A stretch of DNA of 64,000 nucleotides from Rhodococcus sp. 06-462-5 (GTDB lineage: Bacteria; Actinomycetota; Actinomycetes; Mycobacteriales; Mycobacteriaceae): NCBI RefSeq assembly GCF_002258315.1, contig NZ_NOYD01000038.1, positions 186,001 to 250,000 of the forward strand. The letters run 5' to 3'. The position numbers and the translations under genes are program-made. Position 1 is the first letter of the stretch. Every line of letters begins with the position of its first letter. The notes beneath the pieces were generated by a model that did no database searches, was not told the DNA's origin, and was given only the letters and a program-made list of their open reading frames with translations. Shown here piece after piece: positions 40,631 through 54,699 of this stretch.

Positions 40631-40813
40631 GTGGCTGTCCCGAAGCGCAAAATGTCGCGTTCCAACACGAGGTCGCGTCGTGCACAGTGGAAAACCACTG
40701 CGCCCACCCTCGTGACGTGCCCCAACCGCGGTTGCGGCGAGAAGACTCTGCCCCACATCGCGTGCCCCTCGTGTGGCACCTACAAGGGCCGCCAGGTCGT
40801 CGCAGCGGTCTGA
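40631..40813 (+). CDS. rpmF: 50S ribosomal protein L32
   Basis: A 60-residue ribosomal protein beginning [20 protein letters not shown], with a four-Cys zinc ribbon (CPNRGC and CPSC). It starts at GTG directly after the DUF177 stop and uses GAGGAG within that gene as its ribosome binding site. rnc follows after 11 bp. The DUF177-rpmF-rnc order links a ribosomal protein to the rRNA-processing nuclease. Confidence 0.97.
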   Translation: MAVPKRKMSRSNTRSRRAQWKTTAPTLVTCPNRGCGEKTLPHIACPSCGTYKGRQVVAAV

Positions 40814-40824
40814 TTTCCGCTTAC

Positions 40825-41622
40825 GTGACAAACGAAGTAGTGGACCGGCACAACAGCGGTTCGCAGAAGAATAGCTCCACTGCCGCCAGCGGCGGGGACG
40901 ACCGAGAGTCGCTCCTCGCCGCTATCGGTGTCTCCGTGGCCGAACCGCTGCTGACGTTGGCTCTGACGCACCGGTCGTTCGCGTACGAACACGGTGGGCT
41001 GCCCACCAACGAGCGTCTCGAGTTCCTGGGCGATTCCGTCCTCGGTCTTGCGGTGACCGAGCACCTCTATGCGGTGCACCCCACCAAGTCCGAGGGCCAG
41101 CTGGCCAAGATCAGGGCGAGCGTGGTGAACATGCATGCCTTGGCGGAGGTCGCACGCGGTCTCGGTGACGGCGGCCTGGGTCGCCACCTGCTGTTGGGCA
41201 AAGGCGAGGAACAGACCGGTGGACGCGACAAGCCGAGCATCCTTGCCGACGGCATGGAGTCGCTACTGGGTGCAATCCACCTCCAGCACGGCATCGACGT
41301 TGCGCGCACCGTTGTTCTGACGCTGTTCGCAGGCCTTCTCGATCGAGCTCCCAAGCTCGGTGCAGGGCTGGACTGGAAGACGAGCCTGCAGGAACTGACC
41401 GCCGAACGTGCACTCGGCGTTCCCGCATACGAGATCTCGTCCACCGGGCCCGATCACGACAAGGAATTCACCGCGACCGTGTTGGTCGGCGGGTTCCCGC
41501 GCGGCGTCGGTATCGGTCGGTCGAAGAAAGAAGCCGAACAGAAGGCTGCCAGTCTGGCGTGGAACACGCTGTCGAACAACGACACTGCCATTCCTGCCGA
41601 GTCGGCAACCGACGAATCCTGA
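40825..41622 (+). CDS. rnc: ribonuclease III
   Basis: RNase III cuts double-stranded RNA, including rRNA precursors. The protein is about 265 residues from GTG 40825 (a GTG at 40840 is possible). A variable polar N-terminus of about 28 residues precedes the endonuclease domain, with signature [16 protein letters not shown] (about 62-77) and the second acidic site [11 protein letters not shown]. The C-terminal dsRNA-binding domain covers about 185-250 ([39 protein letters not shown]). Its stop overlaps the mutM start by one base (TGATG). Confidence 0.96.
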   Translation: MTNEVVDRHNSGSQKNSSTAASGGDDRESLLAAIGVSVAEPLLTLALTHRSFAYEHGGLPTNERLEFLGDSVLGLAVTEHLYAVHPTKSEGQLAKIRASVVNMHALAEVARGLGDGGLGRHLLLGKGEEQTGGRDKPSILADGMESLLGAIHLQHGIDVARTVVLTLFAGLLDRAPKLGAGLDWKTSLQELTAERALGVPAYEISSTGPDHDKEFTATVLVGGFPRGVGIGRSKKEAEQKAASLAWNTLSNNDTAIPAESATDES

Positions 41623-42488
41623 TGCCGGAACTGCCCGAGGTCGAGGTCGTCCGGCTCGGTCTGGAATCTCATGTCGTCGGCAGGACGATGCGGTCGGTGG
41701 AAGTGCTGCACCCCCGCGCCGTGCGGCGTCACGATCTCGGTGGCCTCGATCTGATCGGCCAGCTACGCGGTCAGCGTGTTTCCTCGGCTCGGCGGCGCGG
41801 TAAGTACCTGTGGCTGGTGATGGAACCAGGCGAATTCGCCACCGTCGTACACCTGGGTATGAGCGGACAGATGCTGGTGCAACCGCCGTCGGCCCCGGAC
41901 GAGAAGCACCTGCGGATCCGGGCCCGACTCGACGACGGCACCGATCTGCGCTTCGTCGATCAACGCACGTTCGGCGGCTGGGCGCTCGCCCCGATCGTCA
42001 CCGTGGACGGCACCGAGGTACCCGAACCGGTCGCACACATCGCCCGCGACCCGATCGATCCACTGTTCGACGCCGAATCGGTGGTGAACGTCTTGCGCGG
42101 CAAGCACACCGAGATCAAGCGTGCACTGCTCGATCAGACGGTGCTCTCGGGCGTGGGCAACATCTACGCCGACGAGGCGCTGTGGCGCGCGAAGATCCAC
42201 GGCAATCGAATCGCGGAGACTCTGACGCGGCCGGCGCTGCGGCGCCTTCTCACCGCCGTGCACGCGGTGATGGGCGAGGCACTGGCGCAGGGCGGAACTT
42301 CGTTCGACGCGCTGTACGTGAACGTCAACGGACAATCCGGCTACTTCGATCGCTCCCTCGACGCCTACGGTCAGGAGGGCCTGCCCTGCTCGCGATGCGG
42401 AGCCCCGATCAGACGCGAGAAGTTCATGAACCGCAGCTCGTTCAGCTGCCCCACCTGCCAGCCGCGACCCCGACACATGCGCGGCTGA
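41622..42488 (+). CDS. mutM: formamidopyrimidine-DNA glycosylase
   Basis: MutM (Fpg) removes 8-oxoguanine and formamidopyrimidines and nicks the strand. The 288-residue protein starts [15 protein letters not shown] with the catalytic Pro2 and Glu3. It has [17 protein letters not shown], the helix-two-turn-helix [20 protein letters not shown], and a C-terminal zinc finger ([10 protein letters not shown]...CPTCQ). It is coupled to rnc by a one-base stop-start overlap. Together with mutT1 in this window it covers two parts of the oxidised-guanine defence. Confidence 0.97.
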   Translation: MPELPEVEVVRLGLESHVVGRTMRSVEVLHPRAVRRHDLGGLDLIGQLRGQRVSSARRRGKYLWLVMEPGEFATVVHLGMSGQMLVQPPSAPDEKHLRIRARLDDGTDLRFVDQRTFGGWALAPIVTVDGTEVPEPVAHIARDPIDPLFDAESVVNVLRGKHTEIKRALLDQTVLSGVGNIYADEALWRAKIHGNRIAETLTRPALRRLLTAVHAVMGEALAQGGTSFDALYVNVNGQSGYFDRSLDAYGQEGLPCSRCGAPIRREKFMNRSSFSCPTCQPRPRHMRG

Positions 42489-42510
42489 CAGCGCCAGGTC
42501 ATTCCGCGGG

Positions 42511-42538
42511 TTCAACTCCTGAACAGCCCGCCTAGTAT
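42511..42538 (+). promoter_or_regulatory. promoter for leaderless OsmC-family gene
   Basis: TTCAAC (42511-42516) and TAGTAT (42533-42538) are spaced by 16 bp. The -10 ends seven bases before ATG 42546, and there is no ribosome binding site. Confidence 0.5.
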
Positions 42539-42545
42539 TTCCGTC

Positions 42546-42974
42546 ATGGCAGAACAGAGCACGCCGACCAACCTCTGGGTCGAGCGCACAGGCACCCGTC
42601 GCTACACCGGCCGCAGCTCCCGAGGAGCCGAAGTACTCATCGGGTCGGAGTCGGTGGAGGGCGTCTTCACCCCCGGCGAGCTGCTGAAAATCGCACTGGC
42701 CGCCTGCACCGGCATGAGCTCGGACCTACCCCTCTCACGTCGACTGGGTGACGACTACTCCGCCACCGTCGAGGTGTCCGGGGCCGCCGATCGCGAGAAC
42801 GAGCGGTATCCGGAATTGAACGAGATTCTCCGAGTCGATCTCAGCGCGATGGATCCCGAAGCGCAGGAGCGTCTGCTCACGGTCGTCGAGCGCGCCATCG
42901 ACAAGGTGTGCACCGTCGGGCGGACCCTGAAGGCCGGTACGACAATCAACCTGGACATCGACGTGGACGCCTGA
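42546..42974 (+). CDS. OsmC/Ohr family protein
   Basis: A 142-residue OsmC-fold protein. One conserved Cys is in ALAACTGMSSD (near residue 58) and the other in KVCTVGRTL near the C-terminus. In this family the pair reduces organic hydroperoxides with thiol donors. Whether it is of the Ohr, OsmC or YhfA subgroup cannot be settled by eye. Its stop overlaps the next start (TGATG), and it lies in a five-gene run from rnc to acylphosphatase. M. tuberculosis has an OsmC-like gene in the same place (Rv2923c). Confidence 0.88.
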   Translation: MAEQSTPTNLWVERTGTRRYTGRSSRGAEVLIGSESVEGVFTPGELLKIALAACTGMSSDLPLSRRLGDDYSATVEVSGAADRENERYPELNEILRVDLSAMDPEAQERLLTVVERAIDKVCTVGRTLKAGTTINLDIDVDA

Positions 42975-43873
42975 TGAAAGCCAGGGCAGCCGTCGTCGTC
43001 ACGGGCCTGCTCCTCGGCGCGGCGACCGCCCTGGCTCCCACGGCGGACGCGTCGAGCAGCTGCACTCCGTGGTCGGTGAGCACGGTGGCGTCGGGATTCG
43101 GGATGCTCGAGAATCTCGAGTTCGACGGACGTGGTTCGATGATCGTGTCCGAGACCTCTCCCATCGGGCCAGGCGCGCTGCGTACCGTGGCACCCAACGG
43201 TGACCGGGGCACACTCGTAGCCGACGTCGAGTCGCCGGGAGGACTGGTTCGGGACGGAGACACTCTGTTCTTCACGACCGGAAACAGTGCTGCCGCAGGG
43301 CTTCTCGATACCCGAACCGGCACCGTCGACACGATCGATCTCGGCACCGGGGTTCGGTCGACGTACGCGTCCGGCCTGGCGATGCCCAACGGGCTGGAGC
43401 GATCGGAGACCGGTGATCTGTTCACCACCCGCAATCTGGGCAGCCTCCCGGGCCTGACGCGCGTTGCGGTCGACGGTTCGGTGTCGACGGTGCGTACCGA
43501 CCTGGGATCGGCCAATGGCATCGGCATCGGCAACGGAAAGATCTACGTGGCCAACACGTTCGATCTCGAGACGACGCTCACCGTGCTCGACGAGGAGAAT
43601 CCGTCCGGACCGTCCACGCGCATTCGCATCGACGGTGTCGGACCGCTGGCGATGTCGGACGACCTGACCGTCGGCGACGACGGAACGGTCTATCTCGCAC
43701 AGAATCTCGCCGGCAGAGTGGTCCGTATCGACCCGGAATCCGGCGCGTCGTGCGTGATAGCCACCGCTGTTCCGCTGACGTCGTCGGTCGCCTTCGGCGG
43801 GACCGGATTCGACGAGACAGCCTTGTACGCCACCAGTTTCGACGGAACCGTCCGAAAGTTGGCTCGCTCGTGA
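42974..43873 (+). CDS. secreted SMP-30/beta-propeller-like protein
   Basis: A 299-residue protein with a clear Sec signal peptide ([20 protein letters not shown], cut after APTADA). A repeat-rich domain follows, resembling the six-bladed propeller of SMP-30/gluconolactonase or ScyD-type proteins: [48 protein letters not shown] and [25 protein letters not shown]. The enzymatic role is unknown, and metal ligands could not be assigned. It is joined to both neighbours by four-base or shorter overlaps, which is unusual for an exported protein among DNA-repair and housekeeping genes. No counterpart is remembered at this position in M. tuberculosis. Confidence 0.8.
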   Translation: MKARAAVVVTGLLLGAATALAPTADASSSCTPWSVSTVASGFGMLENLEFDGRGSMIVSETSPIGPGALRTVAPNGDRGTLVADVESPGGLVRDGDTLFFTTGNSAAAGLLDTRTGTVDTIDLGTGVRSTYASGLAMPNGLERSETGDLFTTRNLGSLPGLTRVAVDGSVSTVRTDLGSANGIGIGNGKIYVANTFDLETTLTVLDEENPSGPSTRIRIDGVGPLAMSDDLTVGDDGTVYLAQNLAGRVVRIDPESGASCVIATAVPLTSSVAFGGTGFDETALYATSFDGTVRKLARS

Positions 43874-44145
43874 ACGACGAACGGTTGACGGCGTGGGTGC
43901 ACGGGCTCGTTCAGGGCGTCGGGTTTCGGTGGTGGACTCGCTCGCGCGCACTCGAACTCGGACTCGTCGGTCACGCGACCAATCACGCGGACGGACGAGT
44001 TCTGGTGATAGCGGAGGGCCCGCGTGAGCGTCTCGAGGCGCTTCTCGCCCTGCTTCGAGGCGATCGGACCCCGGGCACGGTCACCCTCGTCGTGGAGAGT
44101 TGGGACACCGCCCGCGGAGATCTGACGGGCTTCGTCGAACGCTGA
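43870..44145 (+). CDS. acyP: acylphosphatase
   Basis: A 91-residue acylphosphatase that hydrolyses carboxyl-phosphate bonds. The signature [16 protein letters not shown] carries the phosphate-binding loop and catalytic Arg; [15 protein letters not shown] contains the catalytic Asn. The GTG start overlaps the upstream stop by four bases (GTGA). smc follows 60 bp later with its own likely promoter. Its placement just before smc is shared with mycobacteria. Confidence 0.93.
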   Translation: MNDERLTAWVHGLVQGVGFRWWTRSRALELGLVGHATNHADGRVLVIAEGPRERLEALLALLRGDRTPGTVTLVVESWDTARGDLTGFVER

Positions 44146-44190
44146 CCGTCCGTTGCGGGAGGCTCGGCGCACTTTCGGGCAGCGTGCCGG

Positions 44191-44196
44191 TAAAGT
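44191..44196 (+). promoter_or_regulatory. -10 box for near-leaderless smc
   Basis: TAAAGT ends nine bases before the smc ATG at 44206; no ribosome binding site or clear -35 is visible. The transcript would carry at most a few untranslated bases. Confidence 0.4.
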
Positions 44197-44205
44197 ACGG
44201 ACGCT

Positions 44206-47200
44206 ATGTATCTCAAGAGTCTGACGCTGAAGGGCTTCAAGTCCTTTGCTTCGGCGACGACTCTTCGTTTCGAGCCCGGAATCACCTGTGTCGTCGGCCC
44301 CAACGGCTCCGGCAAATCCAATGTCGTCGATGCCCTGACCTGGGTGATGGGCGAGCAGGGCGCCAAGGCTCTGCGCGGCGGCAAGATGGAAGATGTCATC
44401 TTCGCTGGTACGTCGGGTCGAGCCCCGCTCGGCCGCGCCGAGGTCACTTTGACCATCGACAACTCCGACGGCGCACTGCCGATCGACTACTCCGAGGTCT
44501 CGATCACCCGGCGTATGTTCCGCGACGGCGCAGGCGAGTACGAGATCAACGGCAGTTCGTGCCGGCTGATGGACGTCCAGGAACTGCTCAGCGACTCCGG
44601 TATCGGCCGCGAGATGCACGTGATCGTGGGGCAGGGCCGGCTGGCGGCGATCCTCGAGTCGCGACCCGAGGATCGTCGAGCCTTCATCGAGGAAGCAGCG
44701 GGGGTGCTCAAGCATCGCAAGCGCAAGGAAAAGGCCGTCCGCAAGCTCGATGCGATGCAGGCCAACCTGGCGCGGTTGACCGACCTCACGACCGAATTGC
44801 GTCGCCAACTCAAGCCTCTCGGTAGGCAGGCCGAGGTTGCGCGTCGCGCACAGACCGTCCAGGCCGACCTGCGCGACGCCCGGTTGCGACTGGTGGCCGA
44901 CGACCTGGTGGCCAGGCGCGAGGAGTTCGCGAACCAGACCCAGGACGAGGAAGCGGCGCGCGAGCAGTACGCGATGGTGCAGGACGCCCTCGAAGCCGGC
45001 TCGGTGGCACTCGGCGAACACGAGCAGGCCGTAGCTCGGCTGACTCCGAGTGCCGAGGCGGCCGGGCAGACGTGGTTTCGTCTGTCGGCCCTGGCCGAAC
45101 GCGTGAACGCGACGGTTCGCATCGCGCACGAACGAGCTCGACATCTCGACGCCGTGCAATCCACAGGTCGGGGACAAGACCCGGACGAGCTCGAAGCGCA
45201 GGCCGAGCGGGTCGCCGAGGAAGAGATGGAACTCGTCGAAGCCGTGGAGATGGCCCGCGAAACCCTCGAGGCCGCACGAGAGCAGCTGGCCGAGCGCGAG
45301 GCTGCGGCGTCGGCCGCCGAGCGTGCCCACCTCGCCGCAGTGCGCGCGGTGGCCGACCGCCGCGAAGGGTTCGCGCGCTTGTCCGGCCGCGTCGACACCT
45401 TCCGAACCAAGGTCGAGTCGATCGACGCCGAGGTGGCGCGCTTGTCGGTGGCCATCGACGAGGCCCGAGAGCGGGGCGAATCTGCTCAGCGTGAGTTCGA
45501 GAGTGTGCAGGATCAGATCGGCACCCTCGATGCGAGTGAACTGAGCCTCGACACCCACTACGAACGAGCGGTCGCCGCGCTGCGACATGCCGACGCTCGA
45601 GTGACCGAACTGCAGGCCGAAGAACGCATCGCGGGCAAGAAGGTGGCGTCGTTCGAGGCGAGGATCGAAGCGCTCACGATGGGTCTCGAACGCAAGGACG
45701 GTGCCGGGTGGCTGGTGGAGAACCAGCAGGACGGTCTGTCGGGACTGCTCGCGGGCCATCTCACGGTCGTGCCGGGATACGAGATCGCGGTGGCAGTGGC
45801 CATGGGTCCGGCCGCCGATGCCGCACACGCCGAATCGTTCGATGCTGCGCGTGATGCCGTGCTGGCGCTGCGTGCCGCCGACGGTGGCCGCGCGGCCATC
45901 GTGCACGGCAATGTCGTTGCAGCGCAATCCGTTCCACGTCCCGAACTCCCGAGTGGCGCTCGATGGGTGCTGGACCTGATCGAGTATCCGGACCGATTGG
46001 CCGGGGCCATGACGGCCCTGCTCGACGGTGTGGTCGCCGTCGACTCGCTCGACGCTGCCCACCGTCTGGTCTCCGATTCCGGTGAACTGCGTGCAGTGAC
46101 CAAGGACGGCGACGTCGTCGAAGCCGGTTGGGTCACCGGCGGCTCGGACCGTCGCCCGAGCACCCTCGAGGTGCAGTCGGCCATCGACACGTCGACGGTG
46201 GAGTTGGCGGCGGCAGTGCGCCGCGCGGAGGAGCTCGACGCGGCGTTGGCAGGCGCGTTGGAAGAACAACGGGATCGGCGCGAATCGGCCGAGCAAGCGC
46301 TCGCAGCGCTCAACGAATCCGACGCCGCGATGGCCGCGGTGTACGAGCAGTTGGGCCGATTGGGGCAACTGGCGCGTTCGGCTCATGCGGAGTCGGCGCG
46401 ACTGACGACGCAGCGTAGCTCCGCCGAGGCCAGTCGAGAGGAAGCGATTGCGCGGCTTGCCGAGCTCGAGGAAAACCTGCGAACGGCCGAGGACGAGCAA
46501 TCCGGTTTCGCGGGCGACGGTGAGAGCGGTGACGCTGCGACCACCATGGAACGGGAGATGGCGGCAGCGGCGTTGACCGAAGTGCGCGCAGTGGAGGTCG
46601 AAGCGCGGCTGAACGTGAGGACCGCCGAAGAGCGCGCACAGTCCCTGCGAGGCCGGGCAGATTCGCTTCGACGGGCGGCGCGAGCAGAGCGTGAGGCCAG
46701 GGCGCGAGCCGAGCGGGAGAGCGCAGCGCGTCGGCATGCGGCCGCAATCGCGGCGGCAGTCGGAGAATCGGGCGAAGAAGTCGCCGCGCGGTTGGCCACG
46801 GTTGTGGCGGCCGCTGCACGTAGACGCGACGAGCTTTCTGCCGAACGAGCAACGCGCACAATCGAACTCGACAAGGTCAAAGAGCAGGTTCGAGCCCTGC
46901 AGGGTCAGCTGGCGTCGATCACCGACGCCGTGCACCGGGACGAAGTGGCCCGTGCACAGGCAGCGCTGCGGATCGAACAACTCGAGACGACGATTCTCGA
47001 GCAGCACGGCATCGGCCTCGACGATCTGGTGGCCGAGTACGGGCCCGATGTGGCGCTGCCGCCCACCGAACTCGAGATGGCCGAGTACGAGGCGGCCAAG
47101 GAGCGGGGTGAGCAGGTGGTGGCACCGGCCCCGATGCCGTTCGACCGCGCCACTCAGGAGCAGCGCGCCAAACGCGCCGAGCGTGACCTCGCCACACTCG

Positions 47201-47874
47201 GCAAGGTGAACCCGCTCGCCCTCGAAGAGTTCGCGGCCCTCGAGGAGCGCTACAACTTCCTGTCGACCCAGCTCGAAGACGTCAAATCCGCGCGCAAGGA
47301 TCTGCTCGGCGTGGTCGCCGACGTCGACGAACGGATCCTGCAGGTCTTCACCGAGGCCTGGCTCGACGTCGAGCGAGAATTCACCGGGGTGTTCGCCAAG
47401 CTCTTCCCCGGCGGTGAAGGACGACTGATCCTGACCGACCCGTCGGACATGCTCACCACCGGAATCGAGGTCGAGGCACGCCCGCCCGGCAAGAAGGTCA
47501 AGCGGCTCTCGCTGCTCTCCGGAGGCGAGAAATCGCTGACCGCGGTGGCCATGCTGGTGGCCATCTTCCGCGCCCGACCGTCACCGTTCTACGTCATGGA
47601 CGAGGTCGAGGCCGCACTGGACGACACCAATCTGCGTCGACTGATCGGACTGTTCGAGCAGCTCCGCGAGAAGTCGCAGCTGATCGTGATCACGCACCAG
47701 AAGCCGACGATGGAAGTGGCCGACGCGCTGTACGGCGTCAGCATGCGCGGCGACGGCATCACCACGGTCATCTCGCAGCGGCTGAACCGAGAACGCGTCG
47801 CGGTGGACGCGACCGAGCCGGACGCAACCGAGTCGGAGGCGGCACCTGTCGCCGAACCCGACACCGCCTCCTGA
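44206..47874 (+). CDS. smc: chromosome segregation protein SMC
   Basis: SMC is the ATPase arm of condensin, which organises and segregates the chromosome with ScpA and ScpB. The 1222-residue protein has the Walker A motif GPNGSGKS at residues 31-38 and a long coiled coil (about 170-500) rich in Glu/Ala/Arg. A hinge of about 510-650 includes [20 protein letters not shown] and [11 protein letters not shown] second coiled coil (about 660-1000) leads to the C-terminal head with signature [16 protein letters not shown] and Walker [15 protein letters not shown]. An acidic tail of about 20 residues ends it. It converges on a flavin-type oxidase gene with 16 bp between stops. Confidence 0.97.
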   Translation: MYLKSLTLKGFKSFASATTLRFEPGITCVVGPNGSGKSNVVDALTWVMGEQGAKALRGGKMEDVIFAGTSGRAPLGRAEVTLTIDNSDGALPIDYSEVSITRRMFRDGAGEYEINGSSCRLMDVQELLSDSGIGREMHVIVGQGRLAAILESRPEDRRAFIEEAAGVLKHRKRKEKAVRKLDAMQANLARLTDLTTELRRQLKPLGRQAEVARRAQTVQADLRDARLRLVADDLVARREEFANQTQDEEAAREQYAMVQDALEAGSVALGEHEQAVARLTPSAEAAGQTWFRLSALAERVNATVRIAHERARHLDAVQSTGRGQDPDELEAQAERVAEEEMELVEAVEMARETLEAAREQLAEREAAASAAERAHLAAVRAVADRREGFARLSGRVDTFRTKVESIDAEVARLSVAIDEARERGESAQREFESVQDQIGTLDASELSLDTHYERAVAALRHADARVTELQAEERIAGKKVASFEARIEALTMGLERKDGAGWLVENQQDGLSGLLAGHLTVVPGYEIAVAVAMGPAADAAHAESFDAARDAVLALRAADGGRAAIVHGNVVAAQSVPRPELPSGARWVLDLIEYPDRLAGAMTALLDGVVAVDSLDAAHRLVSDSGELRAVTKDGDVVEAGWVTGGSDRRPSTLEVQSAIDTSTVELAAAVRRAEELDAALAGALEEQRDRRESAEQALAALNESDAAMAAVYEQLGRLGQLARSAHAESARLTTQRSSAEASREEAIARLAELEENLRTAEDEQSGFAGDGESGDAATTMEREMAAAALTEVRAVEVEARLNVRTAEERAQSLRGRADSLRRAARAEREARARAERESAARRHAAAIAAAVGESGEEVAARLATVVAAAARRRDELSAERATRTIELDKVKEQVRALQGQLASITDAVHRDEVARAQAALRIEQLETTILEQHGIGLDDLVAEYGPDVALPPTELEMAEYEAAKERGEQVVAPAPMPFDRATQEQRAKRAERDLATLGKVNPLALEEFAALEERYNFLSTQLEDVKSARKDLLGVVADVDERILQVFTEAWLDVEREFTGVFAKLFPGGEGRLILTDPSDMLTTGIEVEARPPGKKVKRLSLLSGGEKSLTAVAMLVAIFRARPSPFYVMDEVEAALDDTNLRRLIGLFEQLREKSQLIVITHQKPTMEVADALYGVSMRGDGITTVISQRLNRERVAVDATEPDATESEAAPVAEPDTAS

Positions 47875-47890
47875 GTTCGTCCTTACGGAG

Positions 47891-48523
47891 CTACTGCTTC
47901 GGGTAGAGCTGCTCGGCGTAGGACGGTCCGTAGTATTCCCGCAGTTCCTCCACCGTCTCGGGAGCCTGCGGAATCAGCGCCTTCGTCAGCGTGGCGACAT
48001 CGGGGAGAGCGTCGGCGTCCCACGTCTCGGGCTGCCACAGCTTGGATCGCATGAATGCCTTCGCGCAGTGATGGAACACCTCCTCGATGTCGACGACCAG
48101 GCACATGATCGGGCGATGACCCTTGACCCGGAGCTCGTCGAAGAACGGGGCCTCGGTGACCAGAGATGCTCGACCGTTGATGCGGAGGGTGTCGCCGCGG
48201 CCGGGGACGAAGAAGTTCAGCCCGACGAACGGGTTCTCGAGGATGTTGCGATAGCCGTCCATCCGGCGGTTGCCCGGCCGCTCGGCGAGAGCGATCGTGG
48301 CGTCGTCGAGGACGTGCACCAGACTGCCGGCCGGATCGCCCTTGGGCGAGACGTCGCATCGCCCGCTCGCGTCGGAGGTCCCGAGGAGGCAGAACGGTGA
48401 GGCAGCAAGCCACTGCACGTCCAGAGGGTGCAGGGTGCATCGGTCCTTGTTGGCGGCTCGGAAGCTCGGCTCTCCGAACATCTCGGTCAGTTCGGCGGCG
48501 TCGCGCACCGTGGTCCACTCCAT
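47891..48523 (-). CDS. pyridoxamine 5'-phosphate oxidase-family (FMN-binding split barrel) protein
   Basis: About 210 residues from ATG 48523 (MEWTTVRDAAELTEMFGEPS); a GTG at 48544 would add seven residues, and neither has a good ribosome binding site. Features are LAASPFCLLGTSDASGRCDVSPKGDPAG, TIALAERPGNRRMDGYRNILENPFVGLNFFVPG and TLRINGRASLV, all typical of the split-barrel flavin fold. The C-terminus has FHHCAKAFMRSKLW. This subgroup is often annotated as a general pyridoxamine phosphate oxidase-like protein; substrate and cofactor (FMN, F420 or heme) are not determined. It lies between converging smc and divergent ftsY. Confidence 0.85.
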   Translation of the reverse strand: MEWTTVRDAAELTEMFGEPSFRAANKDRCTLHPLDVQWLAASPFCLLGTSDASGRCDVSPKGDPAGSLVHVLDDATIALAERPGNRRMDGYRNILENPFVGLNFFVPGRGDTLRINGRASLVTEAPFFDELRVKGHRPIMCLVVDIEEVFHHCAKAFMRSKLWQPETWDADALPDVATLTKALIPQAPETVEELREYYGPSYAEQLYPKQ

Positions 48524-48627
48524 GACCGTGAATGCTATCGACACGGGCTACCGGGCGGGAAGCGCATTTTCACAGTCGATGCACCACCGGTGACGATCGG
48601 CCGCGATCGCCTGAGAGGATGTTCGTT

Positions 48628-50004
48628 GTGAGTAACCAAGCGTGGATCATCGTCGCGGCGATCGCTGCCGTCCTGCTCGTCGTCCTCGTCGTCGGGTTGG
48701 TGCTTTCCCGTCGCCGGAGAGTGTCCCTCAAGTCGGACGAGGCAGCGCGAATCGAGGACGCGGCCACCAAGGACAGATCCGGTGGCTACACCGCGGGCAG
48801 CGGTTTCTCGTTCAGTCAGGGAACGGCGACAGCCGAGCCCGTGATCCCCAAGGCCCCCAAGCCGGCCGAGCCGATCGCTGATGTCCCCGTCGAGTCCACC
48901 CCGGTCGAGCCGCCGCCGGTGGTTCCCACGGCCGAACCGGTCGAAACGGAGTCGGTCTGGACCGAGCCGGAAGTGCTCGAACCCGAGGCCCCGGCCACCG
49001 ATGTCACCGTCGCCGAGCCTGTTGCGCCCGAGCCCCCGGTAGCCGACACAGTCGCTCCTGCGCCTCGCCGCTTGGACACCATCGACCCCACCGAGGGACG
49101 GCTCGACCGTCTCCGTGGCCGGCTCGCACGATCTCAGTCCGCGGTGGGCAAGAGCCTGCTGGGCCTGCTCGGCGGCGGTGACCTGGACGAGGATTCGTGG
49201 GAAGAGGTCGAGGACACTCTGCTGATCGCCGATATCGGTTCGGCGACCACCGCGGAGATCATGCGGACGCTGCGTGAGCAGATGGCGGCCCGCAGTATTC
49301 GCACCGAGGCCGACGCCCGGGCCCTGCTGCGCGAGATTCTCGTGGCGCAGCTGCACCCCGAGTTCGACCGGTCGATTCGTGCACTGCCACACGACGGCGC
49401 GCCCGCCGTGTTGTTGGTGGTGGGAGTCAACGGCACCGGCAAGACCACGACCACGGGCAAACTGGCTCGCGTGCTGGTCGCGGACGGGCGGCGGGTGTTG
49501 CTCGGTGCCGCCGACACGTTCCGCGCTGCTGCGGCCGATCAGCTGCAGACCTGGGCCGAGCGAGTGGGTGCCGAGGTGGTTCGCGGCAAGGAGGCAGCGG
49601 ATCCCGCCGCTGTCGCCTTCGACGCGGTGAGCAAGGGGATCGAGAACGGCGTCGACGTGGTTCTGATCGACACCGCGGGACGATTGCACACCAAATCGGG
49701 TCTGATGGACGAACTGAGCAAGGTCAAGCGTGTCATCGAGAAGCGGGCCCACGTCGACGACGTTCTGCTCGTTCTCGACGCAACCGTGGGCCAGAACGGT
49801 CTGACACAGGCCCGTGTCTTCGCCGAGATCGTGAACATCACGGGAGTCGTGCTGACCAAGCTCGACGGAACCGCGAAGGGTGGCATCGTATTTCAGGTGC
49901 AGCGTGAACTCGGAGTGCCCGTCAAGCTCGTCGGTCTCGGCGAAGGCGCCGACGATCTGGCACCGTTCGAGCCCGGGGCTTTCGTCGACGCTCTGCTGGG
50001 CTGA
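48628..50004 (+). CDS. ftsY: signal recognition particle receptor FtsY
   Basis: FtsY docks the SRP-ribosome complex at the membrane. The 458-residue protein has an N-terminal transmembrane helix (about 4-26: AWIIVAAIAAVLLVVLVVG). A Pro/Glu/Val-rich acidic A domain (about 50-150) follows, then the NG GTPase: G1 GVNGTGKTTTTGKLA, DTFRAAAADQL, G3 DTAGRLHTKSGLMDE and G4 TKLDGTAKGG. GTG 48628 was chosen because GAGAGGA lies eight bases upstream; an ATG at 48619 sits inside that site. In the same window ffh encodes its GTPase partner. Confidence 0.95.
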   Translation: MSNQAWIIVAAIAAVLLVVLVVGLVLSRRRRVSLKSDEAARIEDAATKDRSGGYTAGSGFSFSQGTATAEPVIPKAPKPAEPIADVPVESTPVEPPPVVPTAEPVETESVWTEPEVLEPEAPATDVTVAEPVAPEPPVADTVAPAPRRLDTIDPTEGRLDRLRGRLARSQSAVGKSLLGLLGGGDLDEDSWEEVEDTLLIADIGSATTAEIMRTLREQMAARSIRTEADARALLREILVAQLHPEFDRSIRALPHDGAPAVLLVVGVNGTGKTTTTGKLARVLVADGRRVLLGAADTFRAAAADQLQTWAERVGAEVVRGKEAADPAAVAFDAVSKGIENGVDVVLIDTAGRLHTKSGLMDELSKVKRVIEKRAHVDDVLLVLDATVGQNGLTQARVFAEIVNITGVVLTKLDGTAKGGIVFQVQRELGVPVKLVGLGEGADDLAPFEPGAFVDALLG

Positions 50005-50055
50005 TGGCGATTCTCGGGTAGTTCGTAAACCGGGGCAAAAGCAAAACGCCAGCAC

Positions 50056-50135
50056 GAAACCTTTTTGCAACAGAATTCGGTCATGCGTTCACATGTCCGA
50101 AACACGCGAGTGTCACGGATGAAACCTCGTGAAAC
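50056..50135 (+). promoter_or_regulatory. GlnR-like nitrogen boxes upstream of amt
   Basis: Two sites fit the actinobacterial GlnR pattern of AC separated by nine bases from AC: GAAAC-CTTTTT-GCAAC at 50056-50071 and TTCAC-ATGTCC-GAAAC at 50088-50103. Their centres are 32 bp apart. Two looser copies follow (GTCAC-4-GAAAC at 50112-50125 and GAAAC-5-GAAAC at 50121-50135). GlnR is known to activate amt-glnK-glnD in mycobacteria under nitrogen limitation, so the same control is inferred here. Confidence 0.65.
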
Positions 50136-50190
50136 CACTCTTCTTGCGTAACGGCGCGCCAACCGGTGTGCAGGAGAATGGAGGGTGTAC

Positions 50191-51495
<1,305 letters not shown>

Positions 51496-51555
51496 CAAGG
51501 TAGAGATAGACGTGAACGCTGCACCGTACGACAACGGGCACTCGAGGTCTTGTGA

Positions 51556-54427
<2,872 letters not shown>

Positions 54428-54555
54428 CCGCGAGTCGGAATGCGACAGCAGACCGACTCGCGCTGGTGACTTCTCACGAACTTCCGGCCGATGGGACTGC
54501 CGCCGATGCCGATTTGTTACATTCGTCCCCAACGCAGAAACGACACTCTCCGCCG

Positions 54556-54674
54556 TTCCTGCAAGCTCCACACTGCTCGAACCACGTCGTTCCTGCAGGC
54601 TCCACACTGCTCGAACCACGTCGTTCCTGCAGGCTCCACACTGCTCGAACCACGTCGTTCCTGCAGGCTCCACT
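54556..54674. repeat. 34-bp tandem repeat, about 3.5 copies
   Basis: Units begin at 54556, 54590, 54624 and 54658 (the last partial), each with core TTCCTGCAGGCTCCACACTG followed by CTCGAACCACGTCG. The second and third units are identical; the first differs by one base (TGCAAG for TGCAGG). The core contains the palindrome CCTGCAGG. A 34-bp period is not a multiple of three, so it is not protein-coding. It fills most of the 273-base gap between glnD and the M23 peptidase gene and resembles the repeat at 13304-13361. Confidence 0.9.
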
Positions 54675-54699
54675 CCTGGTCATTCGAGAGGCACGAACT

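Noticed and set aside
43690..47007. 1105-codon open frame on the minus strand opposite smc
   Set aside because: It is the antisense shadow of a high-GC gene; the plus strand encodes a complete SMC with all motifs.
54556..54674. CRISPR array
   Set aside because: The units are contiguous with no unique spacers and no cas genes are nearby; it is a plain tandem repeat.
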